A DNA stretch of 23,240 bases from contig JBASCW010000008.1 in NCBI GenBank assembly GCA_049651845.1, forward strand, positions 1-23,240, given 5' to 3'. This document shows, one piece after another, positions 1 to 7,389 of this stretch. Each line of letters starts with the position of its first letter. The stretch's first letter is position 1. The translations under genes were made by a program, and so were the position numbers. Below the pieces are notes generated by a model. It was not told the origin of the DNA. It did not search any database and saw only the letters and a program-made list of their open reading frames with translations. The stretch is from RBG-16-66-20 sp049651845. Lineage in GTDB: Bacteria > Pseudomonadota > Gammaproteobacteria > Burkholderiales > SG8-39.

Positions 1-573
1 CGCCTGGACGGCATGGCGGGCGGCGGCCGGCACCAGGGCGTCGCCGCGCGCGTCTCGGCGGCCACGCAGAAGCGCACGCTCGAGGAGCTGCTCGAGAGCC
101 TCAGCGTGCCGGCGCTCCTGCTGGTGCTGGACGGCATCACCGACCCGCACAACCTCGGCGCCTGCCTGCGCGTGGCGAACGCGGCCGGCGCGCACGCGGT
201 GATCGCGCCCAAGGACCACGCCGCGGGCATCAACGCGACCGTCTCCAAGGTGGCGAGCGGCGCGGCCGAGATCACGCCCTACTTCATGGTCACCAACCTG
301 GCCCGGACTCTGGCCGACTTGAAGGATCGGAACATATGGATCGTCGGGTCGGATGAAAGGGCCGAAAAGACATTGTTCGAAGCAGACATCCCCACTTCCG
401 TAGCCTGGGTCCTGGGCGCGGAGGGCGCGGGCATGCGCCGGCTCACGCGCGAGAGCTGCGACCTGCTGGTGCGCATCCCGATGGCGGGACAGGTGCAGAG
501 CCTGAACGCGTCGGTGGCCGCCGGCATCTGCCTGTTCGAGTCGGTGCGCCGATCTGGGATACTGCGGGCATGA
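1..573 (+). CDS. rlmB: 23S rRNA (guanosine-2'-O)-methyltransferase RlmB, 5' truncated by window edge
   Basis: This is a SpoU/TrmH-type SPOUT methyltransferase. The family uses S-adenosylmethionine to 2'-O-methylate G2251 in the peptidyltransferase loop of 23S rRNA. The frame is open from base 1 through to the stop, and the internal ATG at 13 is not the true start: the first residues (RLDG, then a HQGVAARV match) align to about a quarter of the way into the E. coli protein. The N-terminal L30e-like substrate-binding domain is therefore mostly missing. The three SPOUT motifs are visible: LDGITDPHNLGACLR, VLGAEGAGMRRL, and IPMAGQVQSLNASVA near the C-terminus, which form the knot and cofactor site. 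The stop overlaps the next start as ATGA, suggesting coupled translation. Codons at about 310-410 look less GC-biased than the rest. Confidence 0.93.
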   Translation, partial: RLDGMAGGGRHQGVAARVSAATQKRTLEELLESLSVPALLLVLDGITDPHNLGACLRVANAAGAHAVIAPKDHAAGINATVSKVASGAAEITPYFMVTNLARTLADLKDRNIWIVGSDERAEKTLFEADIPTSVAWVLGAEGAGMRRLTRESCDLLVRIPMAGQVQSLNASVAAGICLFESVRRSGILRA

Positions 574-1628
574 AAGCGCCGAACGGCGACCTGTTGCGCA
601 CGACGCTCGCCGTGTTCTTCATCGGCGCGCTCACGCTCGCCTCGCTTTCGATCCTCCAGCCGTTCCTGCCCGCGCTGGTCTGGGCGACCATGGTCGTCGT
701 CACGACCTGGCCGCTGCTGCTGCGCCTGCAGCGCTGGCTGCGCGGCGGGCGCGCGGTCGCGGTGACCGCGATGACCTTCGCCATGCTCACGGTGTTCGTG
801 GTGCCGGTCGCCGCCGCGGTGCTCACGCTGATCGACAACGCCGACCAGGTTGGCCGCTGGCTGGCGTCGCTCGAGGAGGTCCGGCTGCCGATGCCGCCGG
901 ACTGGCTGAAGGCGCTACCGATCATCGGGGCGAAAGCCGACGCGGCCTGGCGCGATCTCGCGGCTGCCGGACCCGAGGAGCTCGCCCGACTGCTCACGCC
1001 CTATTTCGCCAAGGCGGTCACCTGGCTCGCGGCCGAGGCGGGGGGCATCGGCAAGCTCGCGTTGCAGGTGCTGCTCATCGTGCTGCTCTCCGCGATCCTG
1101 TTCGCGCAAGGCGAAAGCGCCTCGCAGCTGGTGCACGGCTTCGCCAACCGGCTCGCGGGCGAGCGCGGGGTCGGCGCGGTGCGGCTCGCGGGGCAGGCGA
1201 TCCGCGCGGTGGCGCTGGGCGTGGTGGTGACTGCGGTGGTGCAGACGCTGCTCGCGGGGCTGGGCCTGCTGGTGGCCGGCGTGCCGTTCGCGGGCCTGCT
1301 CTCGGCGGTAATGCTGCTACTGGCGGTGGCGCAGATCGGCGTGGTGCCGGTAATGCTCTGCGCGGTCGGCTGGCTCTACTGGAAGGACCAGACGGTCACG
1401 GCCTTGGTGTTGCTGGTCTGGACGGTGTTCGTGGGCGCAATCGACAACATCTTGCGGCCGGTGCTGATCCGCCAAGGCGCCAACCTGCCGCTATTGCTCA
1501 TCTTCGCGGGGGTGATCGGCGGGCTGCTCGCCTTCGGCCTGGTGGGCCTGTTCGTGGGCCCGGTGGTCCTGGCGGTGTCCTATACGCTGCTCTTGGCCTG
1601 GATCGACGAAGGCTTGCCTAAGTCCTAG
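570..1628 (+). CDS. AI-2E family transporter / PerM-like permease
   Basis: A 352-residue polytopic inner-membrane protein of the AI-2E/PerM (UPF0118) family. It has two hydrophobic helices at residues 10-50, a further hairpin at about 65-90, a soluble central part (about 95-155), and a dense block of membrane segments from about 160 to 345. The C-terminal stretch with NILRPVLI followed by Gly-rich helices (GGLLAFGLVGLFVGP) is the family signature. Members export small molecules such as the quorum signal AI-2 in some species, or sodium/protons in others. The substrate here cannot be read from sequence. Length is normal for the family. The start overlaps the rlmB stop by four bases (ATGA), and an 81-base gap with its own leader follows before rpsF. 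Confidence 0.85.
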   Translation: MKAPNGDLLRTTLAVFFIGALTLASLSILQPFLPALVWATMVVVTTWPLLLRLQRWLRGGRAVAVTAMTFAMLTVFVVPVAAAVLTLIDNADQVGRWLASLEEVRLPMPPDWLKALPIIGAKADAAWRDLAAAGPEELARLLTPYFAKAVTWLAAEAGGIGKLALQVLLIVLLSAILFAQGESASQLVHGFANRLAGERGVGAVRLAGQAIRAVALGVVVTAVVQTLLAGLGLLVAGVPFAGLLSAVMLLLAVAQIGVVPVMLCAVGWLYWKDQTVTALVLLVWTVFVGAIDNILRPVLIRQGANLPLLLIFAGVIGGLLAFGLVGLFVGPVVLAVSYTLLLAWIDEGLPKS

Positions 1629-1643
1629 ATTCTGCTGTAGTAT
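1614..1643 (+). promoter_or_regulatory. Candidate sigma70 promoter for rpsF operon
   Basis: TTGCCT (1614-1619) and TAGTAT (1638-1643) are separated by 18 bases, each matching 4 of 6 consensus positions. Transcription would start near 1650 and produce the short structured leader that precedes rpsF. The match is modest, so this is inference from position more than motif strength. Confidence 0.35.
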
Positions 1644-1656
1644 CCGCGCCCTTCCT

Positions 1657-1685
1657 TGCTGCACCGTGACGCATCACGGGCGGCA
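1657..1685 (+). promoter_or_regulatory. rpsF leader hairpin, candidate S6:S18 autoregulatory site
   Basis: The short leader folds into an interrupted hairpin. An outer stem pairs 1657-1662 (TGCTGC) with 1680-1685 (GCGGCA, one G-U). An inner stem pairs TGA (1667-1669) with TCA (1674-1676). CCG at 1664-1666 lies opposite CGG, so it can either extend the stem (CCGTGA with TCACGG) or be exposed. In several bacteria the S6:S18 complex is known to bind a helix presenting a CCG element in the rpsF leader and repress the operon. Position, ten bases before the AAGGAG ribosome binding site, and the CCG element fit that model. I have not compared it with a covariance model. Confidence 0.55.
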
Positions 1686-1709
1686 CTATCCCATAAGGAG
1701 ATTCGCCGA

Positions 1710-2120
1710 ATGCGGCATTACGAAATCTGTTTCATCGTCCATCCGGACCAGAGCGAGCAGGTGCCCGCGATGGTCGAGCGCTACAAGGGCATCGTCGCGG
1801 CGCGCAACGGCAAGGTGCATCGGCTGGAGGACTGGGGCCGGCGCCAGCTGGCGTACCCGCTCGCCAAGGTGCACAAGGCGCACTACGTCCTCATGAACAT
1901 CGAGTGCGACGGCGAGACCATCGCCGAGCTGGAGCATTCGTTCCGCTTCAACGACGCGGTTCTGCGCCACCTCACGGTCAAGATGACCAAAGCCTTCGTC
2001 GAGCCCTCGCCGATGATGAAGGAAGAGAAGTCGCGCTCGATGATGGGCGAGGCACGGCCGGCGGAAGGCGCGGCGCCCGCGCCTGCGGCGCCGGCGGCAG
2101 CGCCCGCCGCGGCGGCTTGA
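1710..2120 (+). CDS. rpsF: 30S ribosomal protein bS6
   Basis: Small-subunit protein S6, which binds 16S rRNA with S18 in the platform. The start is the ATG at 1710, preceded by AAGGAG at 1695-1700; an in-frame upstream TTG at 1656 falls inside the leader hairpin and is rejected. The protein begins MRHYEICFIVHPDQ and keeps the family pattern through GKVHRLEDWGRRQLAYP and FRFNDAVLRHL. At 136 residues it carries the C-terminal tail seen in betaproteobacteria, which ends in an Ala/Pro-rich low-complexity run (about residues 115-136). It is the first gene of rpsF-priB-rpsR-rplI, and its stop overlaps the TTG start of priB. Confidence 0.97.
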   Translation: MRHYEICFIVHPDQSEQVPAMVERYKGIVAARNGKVHRLEDWGRRQLAYPLAKVHKAHYVLMNIECDGETIAELEHSFRFNDAVLRHLTVKMTKAFVEPSPMMKEEKSRSMMGEARPAEGAAPAPAAPAAAPAAAA

Positions 2121-2428
2121 GCCAGCCGGCCAACCGGGTCGAGATTTCCGGCGTGATCACGGAATTGAAGGTGCTGCGGCATACGCCGGCCGGAGTCCCG
2201 GTCGTCGAGTTCCGCCTGCGCCACCAATCCGAGCGCGTCGAGGCGGGCGGCGCCCGCAAGGTCGAGGCCGAGATCGAGGCGCTGGCGTTCGAAGCGCAGG
2301 CGCACCTAGTCGCCGGCGCGGCGCTCGGGCGGGCGCTCAAGGCCGAAGGATTCCTGTGTGCGAAGAGCCGGACTTCGCGGAAGCCGGTGCTGCACGTGAC
2401 GAACATCGAATTTGTGGAAGGACACTGA
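2117..2428 (+). CDS. priB: Primosomal replication protein N, PriB
   Basis: A 103-residue single-stranded-DNA-binding OB-fold protein of the PriB family. In E. coli PriB joins PriA and DnaT to reload DnaB at stalled forks. The sequence NRVEISGVI near the N-terminus, then a short beta-rich OB core ending in LHVTNIEF, aligns along the whole length of E. coli PriB (104 residues). The most economical start is the TTG at 2117, which overlaps the rpsF stop as TTGA. No ATG lies nearby in frame, so translation is probably coupled to rpsF. The gene sits in its usual position between rpsF and rpsR, one base before the rpsR start. An unrelated longer reading of this frame into rpsF is not real coding. 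Confidence 0.88.
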   Translation: MSQPANRVEISGVITELKVLRHTPAGVPVVEFRLRHQSERVEAGGARKVEAEIEALAFEAQAHLVAGAALGRALKAEGFLCAKSRTSRKPVLHVTNIEFVEGH

Positions 2429-2429
2429 C

Positions 2430-2714
2430 ATGGCACCACCGAGAAAAGGCAAGTTCAAGGGCAAGGGCAAGGACAAGAAGGACCGGGGACAGCGCGCGCT
2501 GTTCCGGCGCCGCAAGTTCTGCCGCTTCACCGCCGAGAAGATCGAGTGGGTCGACTACAAGGCGGTCGACATCCTCAAGGACTTCATCAACGAAAACGGC
2601 CGCATCATCCCGGCCCGCATCACCGGCACCTCGGCCGGCTACCAGCGCCAGCTCTCGACCGCGATCAAGCGCGCGCGGTTCCTCGCGCTGATGCCGTACA
2701 CCGACCTGCACTGA
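2430..2714 (+). CDS. rpsR: 30S ribosomal protein bS18
   Basis: Small-subunit protein S18, partner of S6. It is 94 residues long, with a Lys/Arg/Gly-rich N-terminal extension (residues 1-25) followed by the conserved core FRRRKFCRFTAEK, the segment DYKAVDILKDFI, and the RNA-binding region around RITGTSAGYQRQL and AIKRARFLALMPY. The ATG at 2430 is chosen because GGAAGGA lies at 2416-2422; a GTG six codons upstream has no such support. It follows the priB stop after one base, and rplI starts 22 bases downstream behind GAAGGAG. Confidence 0.97.
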   Translation: MAPPRKGKFKGKGKDKKDRGQRALFRRRKFCRFTAEKIEWVDYKAVDILKDFINENGRIIPARITGTSAGYQRQLSTAIKRARFLALMPYTDLH

Positions 2715-2736
2715 GCCCGGCGAAGGAGAAACGCAG

Positions 2737-3186
2737 ATGCAAGTCATCCTCATGGAGCGGCTGGCCAACCTCGGCAACCTCGGCGACGTGGTCAAGGTCA
2801 AGGACGGCTACGCGCGCAACTACCTGATTCCGCAGGGCAAGGCCAAGCGCGCGACCGAAGAGAACCTGAAGGCCTTCGAAGCGCGGCGCGCCGAGCTCGA
2901 GAAGGCGCAGGCTGCGGCGCTCGCGCAGGCGCAGGAGCGCGGCGCGAAGCTCGACGGCCAGGCGCTGAAGATCGCGCAGAAGGCTGGCGTCGACGGCCGT
3001 CTGTTCGGCTCGGTCACCAACTACGACATCGTCGATGCACTCAAGGCGCTGGGCCACGAGGTCGAGCGCTCGCAGGTGCGCATGCCGACCGGCGCGCTCA
3101 AGCAGGTCGGCGACTACCCGATCCAGATCGCGCTGCACACTGATGTGGTGGTCACGATTACGGTATCGGTGATCGGCGAGACCTGA
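2737..3186 (+). CDS. rplI: 50S ribosomal protein bL9
   Basis: Large-subunit protein L9, 149 residues, which is the standard length. The N-terminal domain shows MQVILMERLANLGNLGDVVKV and the signature KDGYARNYLIPQGKA. A long charged connecting helix (about residues 42-75, Ala/Glu/Lys/Arg-rich) leads into the C-terminal rRNA-binding domain with DGRLFGSVT. The ATG follows GAAGGAGA at good spacing. It is the last gene of the ribosomal operon and is followed at once by an intrinsic terminator (3208-3238). Confidence 0.97.
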   Translation: MQVILMERLANLGNLGDVVKVKDGYARNYLIPQGKAKRATEENLKAFEARRAELEKAQAAALAQAQERGAKLDGQALKIAQKAGVDGRLFGSVTNYDIVDALKALGHEVERSQVRMPTGALKQVGDYPIQIALHTDVVVTITVSVIGET

Positions 3187-3207
3187 TCGGCCGGGCGCCA
3201 GCCCCTG

Positions 3208-3238
3208 GAAAGGCCGCGCGCGCGGCCTTTTTCTTTTT
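3208..3238 (+). terminator. Rho-independent terminator of rpsF-rplI operon
   Basis: A perfect GC palindrome (GGCCGCGC/GCGCGGCC, 3212-3227), flanked by AA on the left, runs straight into TTTTTCTTTTT. This is a textbook intrinsic terminator separating the ribosomal operon from dnaB. Confidence 0.9.
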
Positions 3239-3247
3239 GAGCACAGC

Positions 3248-3333
3248 ATATCCACAGCTTATCCACGCTTACTCACAGCAAAGCCTATTTACTAACAGAG
3301 CATGAAGAGCCATGCTGTGAACCCTGTGGATAT
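3248..3333. promoter_or_regulatory. Cluster of DnaA-box-like 9-mers upstream of dnaB
   Basis: Against the DnaA box TTATCCACA there are three 8-of-9 matches: ATATCCACA (3248-3256, +), TTATCCACG (3259-3267, +) and ATATCCACA on the minus strand (3325-3333). A weaker one is TTACTCACA (3269-3277, +). The first three begin 11 and 10 bases apart, about one helical turn, so DnaA could bind one face of the DNA. The minus-strand box ends seven bases before the dnaB ATG. The spacer is markedly more AT-rich than the genes around it. It is too short and lacks an obvious AT-rich 13-mer array to be called oriC; control of dnaB or DnaA titration is more likely. Confidence 0.6.
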
Positions 3334-3340
3334 CTCCTAG

Positions 3341-4762
3341 ATGGCACGTCCCAACAGTTTTCCCGCCCAGACGGCGCGCAACGAGCCGAACGATCCGCAG
3401 TTACTCGCGCTGAAGGTGCCGCCGCACTCGATCGAGGCCGAGCAGTCCCTGCTCGGCGGCCTGCTGCTCGACAACCAGGCCTTCGACAAGATCGCCGACC
3501 TCGTCAGGGCGGAGGATTTCTACCGCGACGACCACCGGCGCCTGTTCCGGCAGATCTCCCGGCTCATCGAGCAGGGCAAGCCCGCGGACGTGGTCACGGT
3601 CGCCGAGTCGGTCGAGGCGGGCGAGGACAAGGACCGCACCGGCGGCCCGGCCTACCTGGGCTCGCTCGCGCAGAACACGCCGAGCGCGCTCAACATCCGG
3701 CGCTACGCGGAGCTGGTGCGCGAGCGCTCGGTGCAGCGGCGCCTCGCGCAGGTGGCGACCGAGATCGCCGAGGCGGCGCTCGCGCCCTCGGGCAAGGAGG
3801 TCGGCCAGCTGCTGGACGAGGCCGAGACGCGCATCCTCGAGGTGGGCGAGAAGGGCCAGCGCGGCACGCAGGGCTTCGAGGAGATCCAGCCGGTGCTCGC
3901 GCGCGTATTCGAGCGCATCGACCACCTGTATCACCAGGACAACAAGTCGGACGTCACCGGCGTGCCGACCGGCTACCTGGACCTGGACGAGAAGACCGCC
4001 GGCCTGCAGCCGGGCGACCTGATCATCGTCGCGGGACGGCCCTCGATGGGCAAGACCGCGCTCGCGCTGAACATGGCCGAGCACGTCGCGGTGGACAACG
4101 GCTTGCCGGTGGCGATCTTCAGCATGGAGATGGGCGCCACGCAGCTCGCGATGCGCATGCTCGGCTCGATCGCGCGCGTCGACCAGCACAAGATGCGCAC
4201 CGGGCGCCTCGCCGACGAGGAATGGAGCCGGCTGTCCACGGCGATGGAGCGCCTGCACAACGCGCCGATCTTCATCGACGAGACCGGCGCGCTCAACCCG
4301 CTCGAGCTGCGCTCGCGCGCGCGCCGCATGCGGCGCCAGTGCGGCAAGCTCGGCCTGGTGGTGGTGGACTACTTGCAGCTGATGTCGGCCTCGAGCGACG
4401 TGCAGGGCGAGAACCGCGCCACCGAGATCTCCGAGATCTCGCGCAGCCTCAAGGCGCTCGCCAAGGAACTGCAGGTGCCGGTGGTGGCGATGTCGCAGCT
4501 GTCGCGCGCGGTCGAGCAGAGGAACGACAAGCGGCCGATGATGTCGGACCTGCGCGAGTCGGGCGCGATCGAGCAGGACGCCGACGTGATCCTGTTCATC
4601 TACCGCGACGAGGTCTACTTCCCCGAGAAGCCCGAGTCCAAGGGCCGCGCCGAGGTGATCATCGGCAAGCAGAGGAACGGCCCGATCGGCAAGGTGGACC
4701 TCGCCTTCCTCGGCCAGTTCACGCGCTTCGAGAACCTCGCGCACGGCAGCGGGTTCGCGTAG
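3341..4762 (+). CDS. dnaB: Replicative DNA helicase DnaB
   Basis: The hexameric 5'-3' fork helicase, 473 residues, normal length. The N-terminal domain begins after a short variable tail with LKVPPHSIEAEQSLLGG and mediates hexamer and primase contacts. A linker (about residues 170-205) leads to the RecA-like domain with Walker A GRPSMGKT (residues 232-239, Lys238), Walker B VVVDYLQLM, and the conserved MSQLSRAVEQR, SDLRESGAIEQDADVI and IIGKQRNGP motifs. No intein is present. A clear Shine-Dalgarno is lacking before the ATG at 3341; the region just upstream instead holds a minus-strand DnaA-box-like 9-mer, so expression may be tied to DnaA. Confidence 0.98.
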   Translation: MARPNSFPAQTARNEPNDPQLLALKVPPHSIEAEQSLLGGLLLDNQAFDKIADLVRAEDFYRDDHRRLFRQISRLIEQGKPADVVTVAESVEAGEDKDRTGGPAYLGSLAQNTPSALNIRRYAELVRERSVQRRLAQVATEIAEAALAPSGKEVGQLLDEAETRILEVGEKGQRGTQGFEEIQPVLARVFERIDHLYHQDNKSDVTGVPTGYLDLDEKTAGLQPGDLIIVAGRPSMGKTALALNMAEHVAVDNGLPVAIFSMEMGATQLAMRMLGSIARVDQHKMRTGRLADEEWSRLSTAMERLHNAPIFIDETGALNPLELRSRARRMRRQCGKLGLVVVDYLQLMSASSDVQGENRATEISEISRSLKALAKELQVPVVAMSQLSRAVEQRNDKRPMMSDLRESGAIEQDADVILFIYRDEVYFPEKPESKGRAEVIIGKQRNGPIGKVDLAFLGQFTRFENLAHGSGFA

Positions 4763-4773
4763 ACGGGAAACCC

Positions 4774-5010
4774 GTGGCCGAGCCGCCGATCCCGCAGAAG
4801 GGGCCTTACGCGGTGGAGCTCGCGCCGGGCGACTACTGGTGGTGCGCCTGCGGGCAGTCGAAGCGCCAGCCGTTCTGCGACGGCTCGCACAAGACCACCG
4901 AGTTCACGCCGGTGAAGTTCACGATGACCGAGGCGCAGAAGGTCTGGCTGTGCGGCTGCAAGCGCAGCGGCGGCAAGCCCTTCTGCGATGGTTCACACAA
5001 GAAGCTTTAG
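4774..5010 (+). CDS. Double CDGSH-type iron-sulfur protein
   Basis: A 78-residue protein with two CDGSH zinc-finger-like motifs, CACGQSKRQPFCDGSH and CGCKRSGGKPFCDGSH, each with the three-Cys-one-His ligand set that holds a redox-active, pH-labile 2Fe-2S cluster in mitoNEET-family proteins. Two motifs in one small soluble chain place it with the bacterial Miner2/CISD3-like class. Its partner is unknown; electron or cluster transfer is inferred from the family. The GTG at 4774 is the likely start, 11 bases after the dnaB stop, with only a weak GGGAA behind it, so it is probably cotranscribed with dnaB. Its stop abuts the stop of the convergent methyltransferase gene with no spacer. Confidence 0.85.
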   Translation: MAEPPIPQKGPYAVELAPGDYWWCACGQSKRQPFCDGSHKTTEFTPVKFTMTEAQKVWLCGCKRSGGKPFCDGSHKKL

Positions 5011-5847
5011 TTATTTCTTGGTTGCAAGCCAGCGACCCTCGGCGCCGTTCTCGCCGCGCCAGCCGCCTTCCATGCGGTTGCCGGTGATGCGGCCCGTGTA
5101 GCTGCGCATCACGCCGTTGTTGTCGACGATCGTGAAGGCGATCTGGAAGCCGCGCAGGCGCGCCTCGCGCAGGCCGGCCTGCATGGCGGGGGCGAGGCTG
5201 ACGTTGCCCTCGAGCTTCTGGAAGCGCTGCTCGAAGCTGAGCTCGTGCTTCTCGCCGCCGGACTCGAGGTTCCAGCTGCCGCCTACGTTCGCGGGCACCA
5301 CCCAGAAATAGGCGCGCCGCCCGTCCATGCTCGAGGTCTCGTCGGCCTCCCAGTCCTCCATCGTGAAGGAGTGCGACACCACGCGCGTGCCCGGGCGCAT
5401 CGCGAGGATCGTCGGCCGCAGCTTCATGTTCAGGCCCGGCAGCAGGTACATGGTGATCACGGTCGCCTGGCTGAAATCGGTGGCGAAGATGTCGCCCTGC
5501 TGGATGCGCGCCCTGTCGGCGACGCCGACCTTCTCGACGTTGCCCTGCGCGTGCTTGGCCAAGTCCGGGTTGTACTCGATGCCCACGGCGCGCGCGCCGA
5601 ACTTCTTGGCCGCGGCGATGGCGATCTTGCCGTCGCCGGCGCCCAGGTCGTAGACCAGGTCGTTCGGCCCGACCTGAGCCATGCGCAGCATGCGCTCGAC
5701 CACCTCGTCCGGCGTAGGCACCCAGATCACGTCCTTGCCGCCCTGGCCGACCTGCGGCTCGTAAGGCCGGGCCAGCTGTGCGGCGGCGGGCACGGCGATG
5801 AGCAGGGTGGCGGCGAGCAGGGCCGCGGCGCGCAACAGCAACATCAT
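5011..5847 (-). CDS. Exported FAM173-like SAM-dependent methyltransferase
   Basis: A 278-residue protein with a clear Sec signal peptide: hydrophobic core at residues 3-20, then AAA before Gln24. After it comes a class I methyltransferase core: VPTPDEVVERML, motif I YDLGAGDGK (residues 66-74), acidic motif II GIEYNP (Glu91), a motif-IV-like GDIFATDFSQATVI and MYLLP. This pattern, including the PTP segment before motif I and GTRVVSHSF after the core, resembles the FAM173 protein-lysine methyltransferases. The C-terminal roughly 100 residues look like a beta-rich appended domain (NVGGSWNLESGG to the end) and may bind the substrate. An export signal on a SAM-dependent enzyme is odd because SAM is cytoplasmic. 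The start is ATG 5847 (or the next ATG at 5844), with GAGG upstream. Confidence 0.8.
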   Translation of the reverse strand: MMLLLRAAALLAATLLIAVPAAAQLARPYEPQVGQGGKDVIWVPTPDEVVERMLRMAQVGPNDLVYDLGAGDGKIAIAAAKKFGARAVGIEYNPDLAKHAQGNVEKVGVADRARIQQGDIFATDFSQATVITMYLLPGLNMKLRPTILAMRPGTRVVSHSFTMEDWEADETSSMDGRRAYFWVVPANVGGSWNLESGGEKHELSFEQRFQKLEGNVSLAPAMQAGLREARLRGFQIAFTIVDNNGVMRSYTGRITGNRMEGGWRGENGAEGRWLATKK

Positions 5848-5889
5848 GGGCGATCCTCAGGAAAAAAAGGCGGCAAAGCGTAGCAGAAA

Positions 5890-7389
5890 TCAGAGCGTCG
5901 CGGCGGCGTGGTCCGCAAGGCGGGAGCGCTCGCCGCGCGCGAGCGTCACGTGCCCGGCGTGCGCCCAGCCCTTCATGCGGTCGACCACGAAGGTCAGGCC
6001 CGAGCTGCCCTCGGTGAGGTAGGGCGTGTCGATCTGCGCGATGTTGCCCAGGCACACCACCTTGGTGCCGGGGCCGGCGCGCGTGACCAGCGTCTTCATC
6101 TGCTTGGGCGTGAGGTTCTGCGCCTCGTCGATCACCAGCCACTTGTTGACGAAGGTGCGGCCGCGCATGAAGTTCAGCGACTTGATCTTGATGCGCGAGC
6201 GCACGAGGTCCCGCGTCGCGGCGCGGCCCCATTCGCCGCCGGACTCGTCCGAGGCGTTCAGCACGTCGAGGTTGTCCTCGAGCGCGCCCATCCAGGGCTG
6301 CATCTTCTCCTCCTCGGTGCCGGGCAGGAAGCCGATGTCCTCGCCGATGGGCACCGTGACCCTGGTCATGATTATTTCCGAATAGCGCTTTTCATCCAGC
6401 ACCTGCGTGAGGCCCGCGGCGATGGTCATCAGCGTCTTGCCGGTGCCGGCCTGGCCGAGCAGCGTGACGAAGTCGATGGCAGGGTTCATCAGCAGGTTGA
6501 GCGCGAAGTTCTGCTCGCGGTTGCGCGCGGTGATGCCCCAGACCGAGTTCTTGGCGTGGCTGTAGTCGCGCAGCGTCTCCAACACCGCGATGCGCCCGGA
6601 CTTCTCCTTCACGAGTGCGTGCACTGGGCGCTCGCCCGACTCGTCGTAGACGAACTCGTTGAGCTGCAGCTGCGGCACCAGCGGGCCGCGCACGCGGTAG
6701 TAGGTGTGGCCTTCCTTCTTCCAGGACTCGAGGTCCTTGCCGTGCGAGTCCCAGAAGTCGGACTCCAGGCGGCGCACGCCGGTGTACAGGAGGTCGTTGT
6801 CCTCCAGCACCTTGTCGTTGGTGTAGTCCTCGGTGTGCAGGCCGAGCGCACGCGCCTTGATGCGCATGTTGATGTCCTTGGACACCAGGATCACGCTGCG
6901 CGCCGGCTCCTTCTTCTGCAGGTGGCGCACCACCGACAGGATCTGGTTGTCGGTCTTGCCCGCGGGCAGCGTCGCCGGCAGATCGCCGTTGATCGCCTCG
7001 GTCTGCAGGAACAGGCGTCCGCCGGCGGCGGTCGAGCCGTTGCCGAAGTGCTTGGGCGCGCGGATCGGCAGGCCCGCGGCGATGTCGCCGGCCTTGCCCG
7101 AGACGATCTCGTCGAGGAAGCGGCTCGCCTGGCGCGCGTTGCGCGCCACGTCCGAAAGCCCTTTCTTGTTGCTGTCGAGCTCCTCCAGCGTGCCCATCGG
7201 CAGGTACAGGTCGTGCTCCTCGAAGCGGAACAGGCTCGCCGGGTCGTGCATCAGCACGTTGGTGTCGAGCACGAACAGCTTCTTGACCTTGGGTTTTCGC
7301 GGACTGCGGGCCTTCTGCGGCATGGCGTCGGGGGCGGAGGATTCAGCTACGGCGACTTCGGACTGCTCGACATCATAGGGCTTTAACAA
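5890..7389 (-). CDS. phoH: PIN domain-PhoH family ATPase
   Basis: A 499-residue fusion of an N-terminal PIN nuclease domain (LFVLDTNVLMHDP at residues 38-50, with Asp42, Asp147 in KTDNQIL and Asp172 as probable metal ligands) and a C-terminal PhoH ATPase/helicase domain with Walker A GQAGTGKT (312-319) and Walker B WLVIDEAQNL. PIN-PhoH proteins (PhoH2 type) are known as ATP-dependent RNA-unwinding ribonucleases in mycobacteria. The best start by ribosome binding site is TTG at 7389: AGGAGG lies nine bases upstream inside the end of bcp, giving a 17-base overlap. An ATG 22 codons in (MPQKARS) is the conservative alternative. It forms an operon with bcp, so RNA turnover may be tied to oxidative stress; that link is inference. 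Confidence 0.9.
   Translation of the reverse strand: MLKPYDVEQSEVAVAESSAPDAMPQKARSPRKPKVKKLFVLDTNVLMHDPASLFRFEEHDLYLPMGTLEELDSNKKGLSDVARNARQASRFLDEIVSGKAGDIAAGLPIRAPKHFGNGSTAAGGRLFLQTEAINGDLPATLPAGKTDNQILSVVRHLQKKEPARSVILVSKDINMRIKARALGLHTEDYTNDKVLEDNDLLYTGVRRLESDFWDSHGKDLESWKKEGHTYYRVRGPLVPQLQLNEFVYDESGERPVHALVKEKSGRIAVLETLRDYSHAKNSVWGITARNREQNFALNLLMNPAIDFVTLLGQAGTGKTLMTIAAGLTQVLDEKRYSEIIMTRVTVPIGEDIGFLPGTEEEKMQPWMGALEDNLDVLNASDESGGEWGRAATRDLVRSRIKIKSLNFMRGRTFVNKWLVIDEAQNLTPKQMKTLVTRAGPGTKVVCLGNIAQIDTPYLTEGSSGLTFVVDRMKGWAHAGHVTLARGERSRLADHAAATL

Noticed and set aside
1656..1709. Upstream TTG start for rpsF
   Set aside because: It falls in the leader hairpin; AAGGAG and the conserved MRHYE start support 1710.
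3241..3340. Chromosomal replication origin
   Set aside because: DnaA-like boxes are present but the spacer is only about 100 bp, with no clear unwinding element and no dnaA/dnaN beside it.
3401..4744. Long open frame of 447 codons antisense to dnaB
   Set aside because: It is rich in Leu/Arg/His/Ala/Asp with no motif, and lies opposite a full-length DnaB; it is a mirror of high-GC codon bias.
5908..7386. Long open frame of 492 codons antisense to phoH
   Set aside because: Low-complexity Arg/His/Val/Leu composition and no domain; shadow of the PIN-PhoH gene.
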